DNA from: Pseudomonadota bacterium
GTDB taxonomy: Bacteria > Pseudomonadota > Gammaproteobacteria > Acidiferrobacterales > Acidiferrobacteraceae
Direction: 5' to 3'
Length of the DNA: 6,687 bases
Assembly (NCBI GenBank): GCA_021795255.1
Contig: JAJYPQ010000224.1
Span: 1 to 6,687 of the forward strand
Numbering within the stretch: position 1 is the stretch's first letter; each line of letters opens with the position of its first letter. The notes beneath the pieces are model-generated. The model had not been told where the DNA came from. It saw only the letters and a list, made by a program, of their open reading frames with translations, and made no database searches. Positions 1-5,795 of this stretch are shown piece by piece. Made by a program: the position numbers and the translations under genes.

Positions 1-2
1 TG

Positions 3-629
3 CACGACTCGCTGGCCCAGACTTTGGCGAGCCTGCGCATCCAGGCCCAGGTCCTGGGGGAGACCATAGAGCCGGACGGCTATTCCGCGACCCGGACCGA
101 GTTCGCGCGCTTGAGCGCGGGGCTTGAGATCGCGCACAAGGAGGTCCGTGGCCTGATCCGCAACTTCCGCGCCGGTGGCGCCGAAGGCGGCCTCTTACCG
201 GCCCTGGACGCGGCCATCGCGCGCTTCAAGGAGGAGACCGGCATCCCGGTGTATGTGCAGAAGGATTGGCATGGGACCCTGCCCGCGGCCCATGAGACCC
301 ACGTCCTGCGGGTGATCCAGGAGGCCCTGGCCAATATCCGCAAGCATGCGCACGCGCAGACGGTGCGGGTGCTGTTGCAGTCGGAGGCCGGCGGAGTCTA
401 CCGGGTATTGATCGAAGACGATGGCGAGGGTCCCGTGTCGGCGGCCGAGCGCGCCGATCGCGACGACGGACACTTCGGACAGACGATCATGCGCGAGCGC
501 GCGCATGCGATCGGGGGCGAGCTGCGCGTGGAGCACGAGGCCGGGGAGGGCACGCGCGTATGGCTCACCTTCCCCGATCCGGCGCGCGCGACCGGACGGA
601 CGGTGACGGTGGCGGAGGTGGCGCGGTGA
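3..629 (+). CDS. NarX-type sensor histidine kinase, C-terminal fragment (5' end outside the window)
   Basis: This is the catalytic core of a membrane-associated sensor kinase that phosphorylates the regulator encoded directly downstream. The reading frame is open from the window edge, and its first complete codons give HDSLAQTL. That is the H-box of the HisKA_3 (NarX/DegS/UhpB) class, with the phospho-accepting His as residue 1 of the 208-residue fragment. The HATPase domain follows: an N-box EALANIRKHA (residues 107-116), a D-box EDDGEG (138-143), a G-box with GHFGQTIMRERA (156-167) and GEGT (181-184). The GHFG-x2-IMRERA pattern is typical of NarX-like kinases. The sensor, transmembrane and HAMP parts are missing only because the window starts late, so the signal sensed cannot be read. 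The TGA stop overlaps the GTG start of the next gene, which indicates translational coupling. Kinase class is secure; nitrate or nitrite as the signal is not shown. Confidence 0.9.
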   Translation, partial: HDSLAQTLASLRIQAQVLGETIEPDGYSATRTEFARLSAGLEIAHKEVRGLIRNFRAGGAEGGLLPALDAAIARFKEETGIPVYVQKDWHGTLPAAHETHVLRVIQEALANIRKHAHAQTVRVLLQSEAGGVYRVLIEDDGEGPVSAAERADRDDGHFGQTIMRERAHAIGGELRVEHEAGEGTRVWLTFPDPARATGRTVTVAEVAR

Positions 630-1270
630 AGGTGTTTTTGATTGACGATCATGCACTATTCAGGAGCGGGCTCGAGCATCTGCTCGTGCGCCGCGGCATC
701 GAGGTGGTGGCGACCAGCAACGACGGCGAGCAGGCGCTGGCGGCCATCCAGACCACCCGCCCCGACATCGTCCTGCTCGACATCCGCATGCCCAGGATCG
801 GGGGCATCGAGACCTTGAAGGCGCTGCGCGCAGGCGGCGTGACCGCGGCCATCGTCATGCTCACCACCTCGAGCGAGGAGGCCGATCTCGTGGCCTCGCT
901 GCGTTACGGGGCGCGCGGCTATCTCTTGAAGGACATGGAGCCAGACAGCCTGGTCGCCGCCCTGGCGCGCATCGAGGCCGGCGAGATGGTGGTGGCCCCG
1001 GAGTTCGCGCCGGTGCTCGCGCACTTCATCCAAAGCGGCCCGCAGGCCCTGACCGCCTCGCATGCCTTTAGCGAACTCACCCCCCGCGAGCTCGAGATCC
1101 TAGGCCATCTCGGGGACGGCCAGAGCAATAAGCTGATAGCCCGTGATCTGGGGATCTCCGAGGGCACCGTAAAGCTCCACGTCAAGGCCATCCTCCGTAA
1201 GCTCAAGCTCACATCGCGTGTGCAAGCCGCCGTCCGCTCCGTGGAGGAGGGCTTGAGCCGCAAGAGTTGA
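626..1270 (+). CDS. NarL/FixJ-family response regulator
   Basis: A 214-residue two-domain DNA-binding response regulator, the expected partner of the kinase upstream. The receiver domain (about residues 1-118) shows the acidic pair D7/D8, the phospho-acceptor D52 in VLLDIRMP, the switch Thr near T80 in VMLTTS, and the conserved K102 in GYLLKD. The LuxR-type helix-turn-helix occupies about 148-205, with ELTPRELEIL and the recognition stretch ISEGTVKLHVKAILRKL. The GTG at 626 is chosen because it forms a GTGA overlap with the kinase stop, has a GGAGG Shine-Dalgarno at 614-618 seven nucleotides upstream, and gives the usual family length. An earlier in-frame ATG at 560 would add 22 residues that only re-read the kinase tail. 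It should act as a phosphorylation-dependent dimeric transcription factor. No target operator was identified in the window, and assignment to nitrate control is inference from family resemblance. Confidence 0.92.
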   Translation: MKVFLIDDHALFRSGLEHLLVRRGIEVVATSNDGEQALAAIQTTRPDIVLLDIRMPRIGGIETLKALRAGGVTAAIVMLTTSSEEADLVASLRYGARGYLLKDMEPDSLVAALARIEAGEMVVAPEFAPVLAHFIQSGPQALTASHAFSELTPRELEILGHLGDGQSNKLIARDLGISEGTVKLHVKAILRKLKLTSRVQAAVRSVEEGLSRKS

Positions 1271-1281
1271 TGAGGGTTGCG

Positions 1282-1304
1282 GCGGCGAGATCGGCCATCG
1301 CCGC
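1282..1304. other. GC-rich hairpin between convergent genes
   Basis: GCGGCGA (1282-1288) and TCGCCGC (1298-1304) form a perfect 7-bp stem with a 9-nt loop, 11 nt after the regulator stop. The 65-bp gap separates two convergent genes, so a transcription end is expected here. Neither side carries a run of T, so it is not a textbook intrinsic terminator. Confidence 0.3.
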
Positions 1305-1335
1305 GCGGCGGGCGGGACTCATAAAGGGGCTCGGT

Positions 1336-2292
1336 TCAAGTCCAAAAAAACCGAACGAGATGGAAAAAAACCGGCGCCGAGAACACAACGGAGTCGAGTC
1401 GGTCGAGCGCTCCCCCGTGACCCTCGATCATCGAGCCCCAATCCTTCGCGCCAAGACTTCGTTTGACCGCCGAAAGCACCAAGCCGCCGCAAAACCCCAT
1501 AACGACAATGATCCCTGCAATGAGCCCGGCCTGCCACGGGCGAAACGGGGTGGCCCACCAGAGGCAAGTGCCGAGCACCGTCGCGGATAACGCGCCGCCG
1601 ATGAAGCCCTCGACGGTTTTCGAGGGACTGAGGGTGGACGCGATCAGGGTCTTGCCAAACATCTTCCCAAAGACGTATTGCAGTACGTCACTGACCTGTA
1701 CCACGAAGATGAGGAAGAAAAGCAGCAACGCATCCCCACCCGGGTCCGAGGGGATCTTCAGCATGAGCAGCGCCGGCGCATAGCTTAGGCAGTACACCGT
1801 GATCATCACGGCCCACTGGATTTTGGCGGCACGTTCCAGGAACGATTGCGTGTCTTTGCCTATCGCGGAAAGGAGCGGTAGCAGCAGAAACCCATAAACC
1901 GGAATAAGAATAACGAACAAGCCGTACCAGTGGGAGGCGATGAGCAGGTATTGCGCCGGCAGCATGACATAAAAGGCAGCGACCAGTGCCGCATGATCGC
2001 CGGGCCTTGTCGGGGTCAGAGAAATAAACTCCCGCAAGGAAAAAAACGATGCAACGGCAAAGAGCGCGAGCGTCACGTCCTGTCCAAAGGCGAAGGCGAG
2101 CCCCAGGATTCCCACCATCCACCACCATGCGCGAATGCGCGCATTCAGATTGTCGACCACGGCCGAACGCTGCGCGCCATGCCGGCGATTCAAGGCGTAG
2201 CCGACCCCGGATGCGAGCGTCAAAAGGAGCACGAGACCTGCAAATAGCCAGGCCATAATCGCAAAATGGGGCGTTTGCGGAAAAAGGTGCAT
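1336..2292 (-). CDS. CdsA-family phosphatidate cytidylyltransferase (YnbB-like)
   Basis: A 318-residue integral membrane protein expected to make CDP-diacylglycerol from phosphatidate and CTP at the inner membrane. Long hydrophobic segments run through most of the protein. Two family landmarks are visible: the stretch with FGKMFGK followed by LSPSKTVEGFIGG, and the C-terminal CDS signature at residues 274-300 (SAVKR, KDWG, then GHGGALDRLD). The ATG at 2292 lies five bases after the upstream acyltransferase stop. The frame is open for 38 more codons to 2406, but that part is hydrophilic and lies wholly inside the acyltransferase gene, so the longer start is rejected. No strong Shine-Dalgarno is visible, and coupling to the gene upstream is likely. 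The neighbours make this closer in arrangement to E. coli ynbB than to the housekeeping cdsA; I cannot exclude that it is the main enzyme. The Pro usual before the signature's GHGG is Glu here. Confidence 0.88.
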   Translation of the reverse strand: MHLFPQTPHFAIMAWLFAGLVLLLTLASGVGYALNRRHGAQRSAVVDNLNARIRAWWWMVGILGLAFAFGQDVTLALFAVASFFSLREFISLTPTRPGDHAALVAAFYVMLPAQYLLIASHWYGLFVILIPVYGFLLLPLLSAIGKDTQSFLERAAKIQWAVMITVYCLSYAPALLMLKIPSDPGGDALLLFFLIFVVQVSDVLQYVFGKMFGKTLIASTLSPSKTVEGFIGGALSATVLGTCLWWATPFRPWQAGLIAGIIVVMGFCGGLVLSAVKRSLGAKDWGSMIEGHGGALDRLDSVVFSAPVFFHLVRFFWT

Positions 2293-2297
2293 GATGG

Positions 2298-2978
2298 CTA
2301 ATCCCGTGAACCGAGTGCCGTGACCGTGTCGCGAGCGCGGGCGAGAAAGCGTTCTTTGTCCTCGCCGGGCTTTAGGGTAAAGGGTTTTCCGAACCGTGCC
2401 GTACATATCAAGGGAACGGGAAGCCAGCCCCCTTTCGGAAGACTTCGTCTCGTGTTGGAAAGATAAACCGGAATGATGCTGACGTTCGGCATCTGTTGCG
2501 CAAGGTGATAGAGGCCTGCCTTGAACGGGCCTAGCCTGTCATTGCTTCCGCGCGTACCCTCCGGAAACAAGATCAACGATGACCCCGCACGCAAGGCATC
2601 TTGCGCGGGTTTGAGAACGTGCGTTTTGGGGGTGTGGCCAGATCGGTTGATAAGGACGGCGCGCAGGCCGCGCAGTGCGATGTGCCGGCGCAAGCGAGTG
2701 GCCCCCCAATAGTCGAGCGCGGCAACGGGCCGGGTTTGGGCACGCAGGTAAGCGGGCAGGCAGGCCCAAAGTGTCAACGTGTCGACATGGCTTGTGTGGT
2801 TGGCGATAAAGATCCGCGGGGCATTCCCAAAGTCTGGAAGTCCCCCATCCGCTCGCGCGGCGAACTCCGGCAATGCGGCCAATAGTGTTTTCACTATGAT
2901 CATCAGTGCCGCCGCGGTCAGGGGGTTTGCGTTGACTGTGCCCCGATCCATAGACTCAACGCCGGTCTGTTCAGTCAT
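2298..2978 (-). CDS. PlsC-type lysophospholipid acyltransferase (1-acyl-glycerol-3-phosphate acyltransferase family)
   Basis: A 226-residue membrane-associated acyltransferase that should transfer an acyl chain to a lysophospholipid such as 1-acyl-glycerol-3-phosphate. Family motifs appear in order: the catalytic HX4D box in NHTSHVDT (H61 and D66), the FPEGTR phosphate-binding motif (138-143), GPFKAG (150-155) and the hydrophobic IIPVYLSN (168-175). One hydrophobic stretch near residues 20-39 may anchor the N-terminus. The ATG at 2978 is preferred because it overlaps the last 8 nt of the upstream gene (ATGACTGA), the pattern of translational re-initiation. An ATG at 2996 would give 232 residues and one at 2951 would give 217. 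None has a clear Shine-Dalgarno, so the start is uncertain. Its product would feed the cytidylyltransferase encoded five bases downstream. Confidence 0.88.
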   Translation of the reverse strand: MTEQTGVESMDRGTVNANPLTAAALMIIVKTLLAALPEFAARADGGLPDFGNAPRIFIANHTSHVDTLTLWACLPAYLRAQTRPVAALDYWGATRLRRHIALRGLRAVLINRSGHTPKTHVLKPAQDALRAGSSLILFPEGTRGSNDRLGPFKAGLYHLAQQMPNVSIIPVYLSNTRRSLPKGGWLPVPLICTARFGKPFTLKPGEDKERFLARARDTVTALGSRD

Positions 2979-3609
2979 GGCGCAGACGCAAGGCATGGGA
3001 GATGGCGAGGGTTCTCGTGACGCAGGTTGCGGCGCTCCCGGCGATCAGGATCCACAGCGCCACGATAAGAGACCACGTTGGGGTGCCCGTCCATGCCATC
3101 TCGATGGCTCCCAACACACAGCCTGCGGCGGCGATCCACATGCGCTGTTGTTTGGCGAGGGGGCCGCGAAAATCCTGGGCCAACCCCAATGATCCCCCGA
3201 GCATGCGCACATAAGCCGTTGCTACCGCAAGAAGGGCCGCCGCCCAGCCGAGAGAGGGCCTGCCGGAGGCAATGCCCAAGGCCACCATGATGACGGCATC
3301 GGAAAAGCGATCGGGGATTTCATTATAAAGTGCGCCGAGCAAGGAGTGCTTGCCTCCTTCTACCGCAACCATGCCATCGAGCAGATTGCAGACCAGCCGA
3401 ACGGGAATAAGGGCCGCGCAGAGCACAAGCGACCAAGGGGCTGGGTCGGCAATGATGGCAGTCGACCCGATAGTGGCGGCGATGACGCTGAGAATAGAGA
3501 TCTGGTTGGGTGTGATGGAAGTTTTGAGCGTCACCTGAGTGAGGCGATGCGCCCAACGGCTGGAGCGCGCCGCAATCGGACGCCGGTTATCATCGTGGTC
3601 CGGATTCAT
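2971..3609 (-). CDS. CDP-alcohol phosphatidyltransferase-like protein (YnbA-like)
   Basis: A 212-residue multi-pass membrane protein of the CDP-alcohol phosphatidyltransferase family, which swaps the CMP of CDP-diacylglycerol for an alcohol head group. The motif region spans residues 75-104: N75, D78, G79, A82, G92, N96, D100 and D104. The family consensus is D-x2-D-G-x2-A-R-x8-G-x3-D-x3-D, so the spacing is exact but the first and third Asp are Asn and the Arg is Val83. E. coli YnbA, as I recall it, also has Asn at these two Asp positions, so this may be a subfamily trait. The alcohol acceptor cannot be read from sequence. The start is the ATG at 3609. A TTG at 3708 would add 33 hydrophilic residues spanning the inverted repeat and candidate promoter, and is rejected. 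This is the first gene of the three-gene lipid operon and overlaps the acyltransferase start by 8 nt. Confidence 0.85.
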   Translation of the reverse strand: MNPDHDDNRRPIAARSSRWAHRLTQVTLKTSITPNQISILSVIAATIGSTAIIADPAPWSLVLCAALIPVRLVCNLLDGMVAVEGGKHSLLGALYNEIPDRFSDAVIMVALGIASGRPSLGWAAALLAVATAYVRMLGGSLGLAQDFRGPLAKQQRMWIAAAGCVLGAIEMAWTGTPTWSLIVALWILIAGSAATCVTRTLAISHALRLRHD

Positions 3610-3622
3610 GGGGGGTTTGTAT

Positions 3623-3650
3623 AGTATCGGCTCATGATGGAATGGGTCAG
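3623..3650 (-). promoter_or_regulatory. Candidate sigma-70-type promoter for the lipid operon
   Basis: On the minus strand, CTGACC (3650-3645, four of six matches to TTGACA) is followed after 16 nt by GATACT (3628-3623, five of six to TATAAT). Transcription would begin near 3616, only a few bases before the ATG at 3609, so the message would be nearly leaderless. This fits the absence of a Shine-Dalgarno there (the bases before the ATG are CCCCCC). Prediction by eye only. Confidence 0.3.
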
Positions 3651-3667
3651 GCACGGCTCGCGCCTTC

Positions 3668-3709
3668 CTTGGTTGACCGTAGTGGGGCCCATACCGTTTG
3701 TCAACCAAG
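3668..3709. repeat. Perfect 10-bp inverted repeat, candidate operator
   Basis: CTTGGTTGAC (3668-3677) and GTCAACCAAG (3700-3709) are exact reverse complements separated by 22 nt. The arm centres are 32 bp apart, about three helical turns, so both half-sites would face the same side of the DNA. The repeat lies about 50-95 bp upstream of the predicted start of the lipid operon, where an activator could bind. No T-run follows on either strand, so it is not terminator-like. The regulator is unknown. Confidence 0.4.
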
Positions 3710-4351
3710 AGCCTGCGCTCTCAACAATGTTTCCCAGGATCCGCATGCAATCCGTCACGACGTGGGTAAACGTCCCTCTTACTTTTTGCCGATCGTAAAG
3801 CCCGAACCTGAGGTTTGCCTCTTTCTGGGCTCTCTATGATGGTTGGTATTCAGGGTGAGTCTCCCGTTTGTGATCCTGCGTCTTGTGTCGTCCGTCGCCT
3901 TCACCGGGGGCTCGCGGTTGCGAGCGGTTTACGACCGGCAAGGCTCATGGCCGCGTGTTGATGGGGGGGTATGGGGCTTGTGAGGGCGTCGCGAGCGTAA
4001 GCGGCATCGGGGACGGTAAGAGATATAGGGGGCCACGAAGACGAATAGAGGGCAGTCGCAGACGTCGGAGCATAAGGCCAAAAAGGTGCTATCGATTAGG
4101 GTTTTGGATTCGGTCTATGTCCAGAGGATGCGACCCTTATGGGTCATTGCGACGATCTAAAAACCGTTCTGATATGAGATTGTCGCGCGTCCTGATGGAA
4201 AGATGCCGGCGCAGGCGGCGTGCCAAAAAGGCATCCTGGAGTTTGTCGCTTCCTGTAACGCCAATTCGGGGTGAATCCGCTCAGTCAGGTGAGAAAGAGG
4301 GGGTCGCACGGACGAACCCGTCGACTTCCCATAACGGCGCTATAGAAAAGC
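3710..4351. other. Long intergenic stretch without a supported gene
   Basis: About 640 bases between the divergent lipid operon and peroxidase gene. A plus-strand frame is open from 3883 to 4407 (174 codons), but the product is Arg-rich and low in complexity, has no recognisable domain or convincing Shine-Dalgarno, and would run through the peroxidase promoter, so I do not call it. Small hairpins are present: GCTCGC-GGTT-GCGAGC (3910-3925), GACCC-TTAT-GGGTC (4132-4145), and GATGCC paired with a GGCATC about 20 nt further on near 4202-4235. None has a terminator-type T-run. I see no tRNA, CRISPR or riboswitch that I can name. It could hold a small RNA or regulatory sites. Confidence 0.5.
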
Positions 4352-4380
4352 TTGCGCGTATAGACGCGTTTAGATATATT
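4352..4380 (+). promoter_or_regulatory. Candidate promoter for the cytochrome c peroxidase gene
   Basis: TTGCGC (4352-4357, three of six to the -35 consensus) is followed after 17 nt by TATATT (4375-4380, five of six to the -10 consensus). This lies in an AT-richer patch and would leave a leader of about 60 nt before the ATG at 4449. The weak -35 suggests dependence on an activator. No FNR/ANR-type TTGAT-N4-ATCAA box is visible nearby. Confidence 0.35.
4355..4368. promoter_or_regulatory. Palindrome in the promoter spacer, possible operator
   Basis: CGCGT (4355-4359) and ACGCG (4364-4368) are exact reverse complements around ATAG. The palindrome overlaps the last bases of the candidate -35 element and sits in the spacer before the -10, a position where a repressor or a spacer-distorting regulator would act. 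It is short, so chance is possible. Confidence 0.25.
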
Positions 4381-4448
4381 CAAAAACGCGACCGCTCGTC
4401 TGGGTAGGATCGAATGGTGGCAGGGAAAGCCTTCAGGAGGAAGACCAA

Positions 4449-5546
4449 ATGAGTGACAAAATCCCCTTATCTCGTTATGCGGCAGCAGGTTATGGCGCCA
4501 TAATCGCAGTGTTAGGCTTGGGCGTGCCCACCGCCTATGCGGGGCAAACACTCTCTCGGCAGGCCCTGCGCGCCCTTGTGCTACCCGCAAAGCCACCTAT
4601 ACCGGCCGATAATCCCATGACGCCCGCCAAGGTGGCGCTCGGCAAGGAGCTCTTTTTTGATCCGCGCCTCTCCAGTACCGGCACCATATCGTGTGATTCC
4701 TGCCATAACGTGATGGGTGACGGCACCGACAACCGGAAGTTCGCCCAGGGCGTCGATGGGCGGCTGGATACGGATCGCAGTACACCCACCGTCTTTAATG
4801 CCGCATTCCTGTCGGTGCAGTTTTGGGATGGGCGGGCGGCGTCTCTCGAGGCGCAAGCGAAAGGCCCTCTTTTGAATCACAAAGAAATGGGTATGCCAAA
4901 TGGCGCCGCGGTGGCGGCACGCATACAGGCGATTCCTGGCTATCGGGCCCAATTCAAACGGGTATTCAAAGGCGCGCACCCCGTGACCTTTGATAATATT
5001 ACCAAGGCCATTGCCACCTATGAGCGGACCTTGATTACCCCTAATAGCCCGTTTGATCGTTATGCGCGAGGGGACAAGGATGCCATCAGTCCGGCGGCCC
5101 GAAAGGGATTTATGTTGGTTCAGCAAGTGGGCTGTACCTCTTGTCATAGCGGTCCTTTATTTAACGGGCCGCAGATGCCCATGGGCCAGGGCTTTTTCAT
5201 GAAGTTTCCGATCTATACCAACAACAAATACGTCGCCGAGTACCATCTCATGGCGCATCTGGGGCGCTATCAGGTGACCCATAACCCGGCCGATAAGCAC
5301 CTGTGGGTGGTGCAATCCTGGCGCAACGTGGCTCTCCTGGCCCCGTATTTTAATAATGGCTCCGTCAACACCTTATCTCAAGCCGTACGCGTCATGGCCA
5401 AGGTGCAACTCGATAAGACGCTGACCCCGGTCCAAGTCCGCGATATCGTGGCTTTCCTGGATACTTTGACCGGTCAGTTTCCCCACCAGACCATGCCACG
5501 GTTGCCGAGTACCGAGAATACGGCCCTTGTGATGAGTCACGAGTAA
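4449..5546 (+). CDS. ccp: Periplasmic di-heme cytochrome c peroxidase
   Basis: A 365-residue exported enzyme of the bacterial di-heme cytochrome c peroxidase/MauG family, which reduces H2O2 to water with electrons from periplasmic cytochromes or cupredoxins. A Sec signal peptide is visible (K4 and R9, then a hydrophobic core, likely cleavage after AYA at 31). Two haem c sites are present: CDSCH (82-86) and CTSCH (229-233). By motif alignment to Pseudomonas CCP I match W126 in QFWDGRA to Trp94, Q136 to Gln104, E146 to Glu114, and M316 to Met275, the axial ligand of the electron-transfer haem. The distal ligand His71 corresponds to V102 (GVDG instead of GHGW), and His261 corresponds to N302. 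The ATG has a strong AGGAGG (4435-4440) eight bases upstream. The gene appears monocistronic, and its GC content looks lower than that of the kinase/regulator genes. Family is secure; physiological substrate is not. Confidence 0.95.
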   Translation: MSDKIPLSRYAAAGYGAIIAVLGLGVPTAYAGQTLSRQALRALVLPAKPPIPADNPMTPAKVALGKELFFDPRLSSTGTISCDSCHNVMGDGTDNRKFAQGVDGRLDTDRSTPTVFNAAFLSVQFWDGRAASLEAQAKGPLLNHKEMGMPNGAAVAARIQAIPGYRAQFKRVFKGAHPVTFDNITKAIATYERTLITPNSPFDRYARGDKDAISPAARKGFMLVQQVGCTSCHSGPLFNGPQMPMGQGFFMKFPIYTNNKYVAEYHLMAHLGRYQVTHNPADKHLWVVQSWRNVALLAPYFNNGSVNTLSQAVRVMAKVQLDKTLTPVQVRDIVAFLDTLTGQFPHQTMPRLPSTENTALVMSHE

Positions 5547-5566
5547 CGGCGGACAGTCTTTTGTGG

Positions 5567-5611
5567 CCCGCTTACGCTGTGGCGCGGGAAACCCCGGCGT
5601 TTAGGCCGGGG
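5567..5611 (+). mobile_element. Tandem hairpins resembling an IS200/IS605 right end or omega-RNA 3' end
   Basis: Twenty bases after the peroxidase stop, CCCGC (5567-5571) pairs with GCGGG (5584-5588). Three bases later CCCCGGC (5592-5598) and GCCGGGG (5605-5611) form a perfect 7-bp stem around GTTTAG. The string GGGAAACCCCGGCGTTTAGG, with a short CG-rich stem and a TTTAG loop, resembles the right-end hairpin after tnpB genes of the IS200/IS605 (IS1341) group, which also forms the 3' end of the TnpB guide RNA. No tnpB or tnpA coding sequence is present in the window, so this would be an orphan end or a minimal derivative. There is no T-run, so it is not a standard terminator, though it may still help end or protect the peroxidase mRNA. 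The assignment rests on remembered motif shape. Confidence 0.4.
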
Positions 5612-5632
5612 AGGGATAGCGCATGTTCCCGC

Positions 5633-5795
5633 TCTGATGGACCGCGAGATTCCGGGCGCGCTTCAGGAGGCGCCAGCGGGTTGTCTTCAAGGCCGGGTCC
5701 CGGCCATGGCGCGCCAGTATCCGGGCTTCCTCGGCGCGCACATGATCCAAGGCCTCCTCATCTTGGCGACGATCTCGACTGGGTAACGCATTAAG
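5633..5795 (-). pseudogene. ISL3-family transposase remnant
   Basis: One minus-strand frame reads about 55 residues that look like the middle of an ISL3-type DDE transposase: EEALDHVRAEEARIL followed by DPALKTTRWRLLKRARNL. In that family a segment of the form lD-vR-Ear-l is followed by alKgtRwlLLknpenL. There is no start codon in the right place. No catalytic DDE residues from the flanking parts are seen, and the homology stops near 5635, just before the IS200/IS605-like hairpins. The frame runs on into the hairpins and meets TAA at 5603-5601. It is a decayed fragment with no expected function, which suggests one element or recombination event cut another. The family call comes from pattern recognition alone. 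Confidence 0.5.

Noticed and set aside
1331..1354. Hairpin TCGGTT with AACCGA at the end of the CdsA-like gene as a terminator
   Set aside because: The stem is only 6 bp, overlaps the stop codon, and on the minus strand the T-run falls in the loop and not after the stem.
1267..1590. Plus-strand 107-residue frame after the response regulator
   Set aside because: It mostly overlaps the CdsA-like gene on the opposite strand, has no domain, and starts within the regulator's stop region.
2293..2406. Upstream extension of the CdsA-like gene to 2406
   Set aside because: The extra 38 residues are hydrophilic and basic and lie entirely inside the acyltransferase gene; the ATG at 2292 directly follows that gene's stop.
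3676..3704. TTGACA at 3704-3699 (minus strand) as the -35 of the lipid operon
   Set aside because: No acceptable -10 lies 15-19 bases downstream (ACTACG or TACGGT at best), and the hexamer is part of the inverted repeat.
3610..3708. TTG start at 3708 for the CDP-alcohol phosphatidyltransferase
   Set aside because: It would translate through the inverted repeat and candidate promoter and add a hydrophilic stretch not typical of the family.
3883..4407. Plus-strand 174-residue Arg-rich open frame as a gene
   Set aside because: No domain, no convincing Shine-Dalgarno, low-complexity basic composition, and overlap with the likely peroxidase promoter.
5561..5794. Plus-strand 77-residue frame after the peroxidase gene
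   Set aside because: It runs antisense to the ISL3-like remnant and through the hairpins, and has no recognisable domain.
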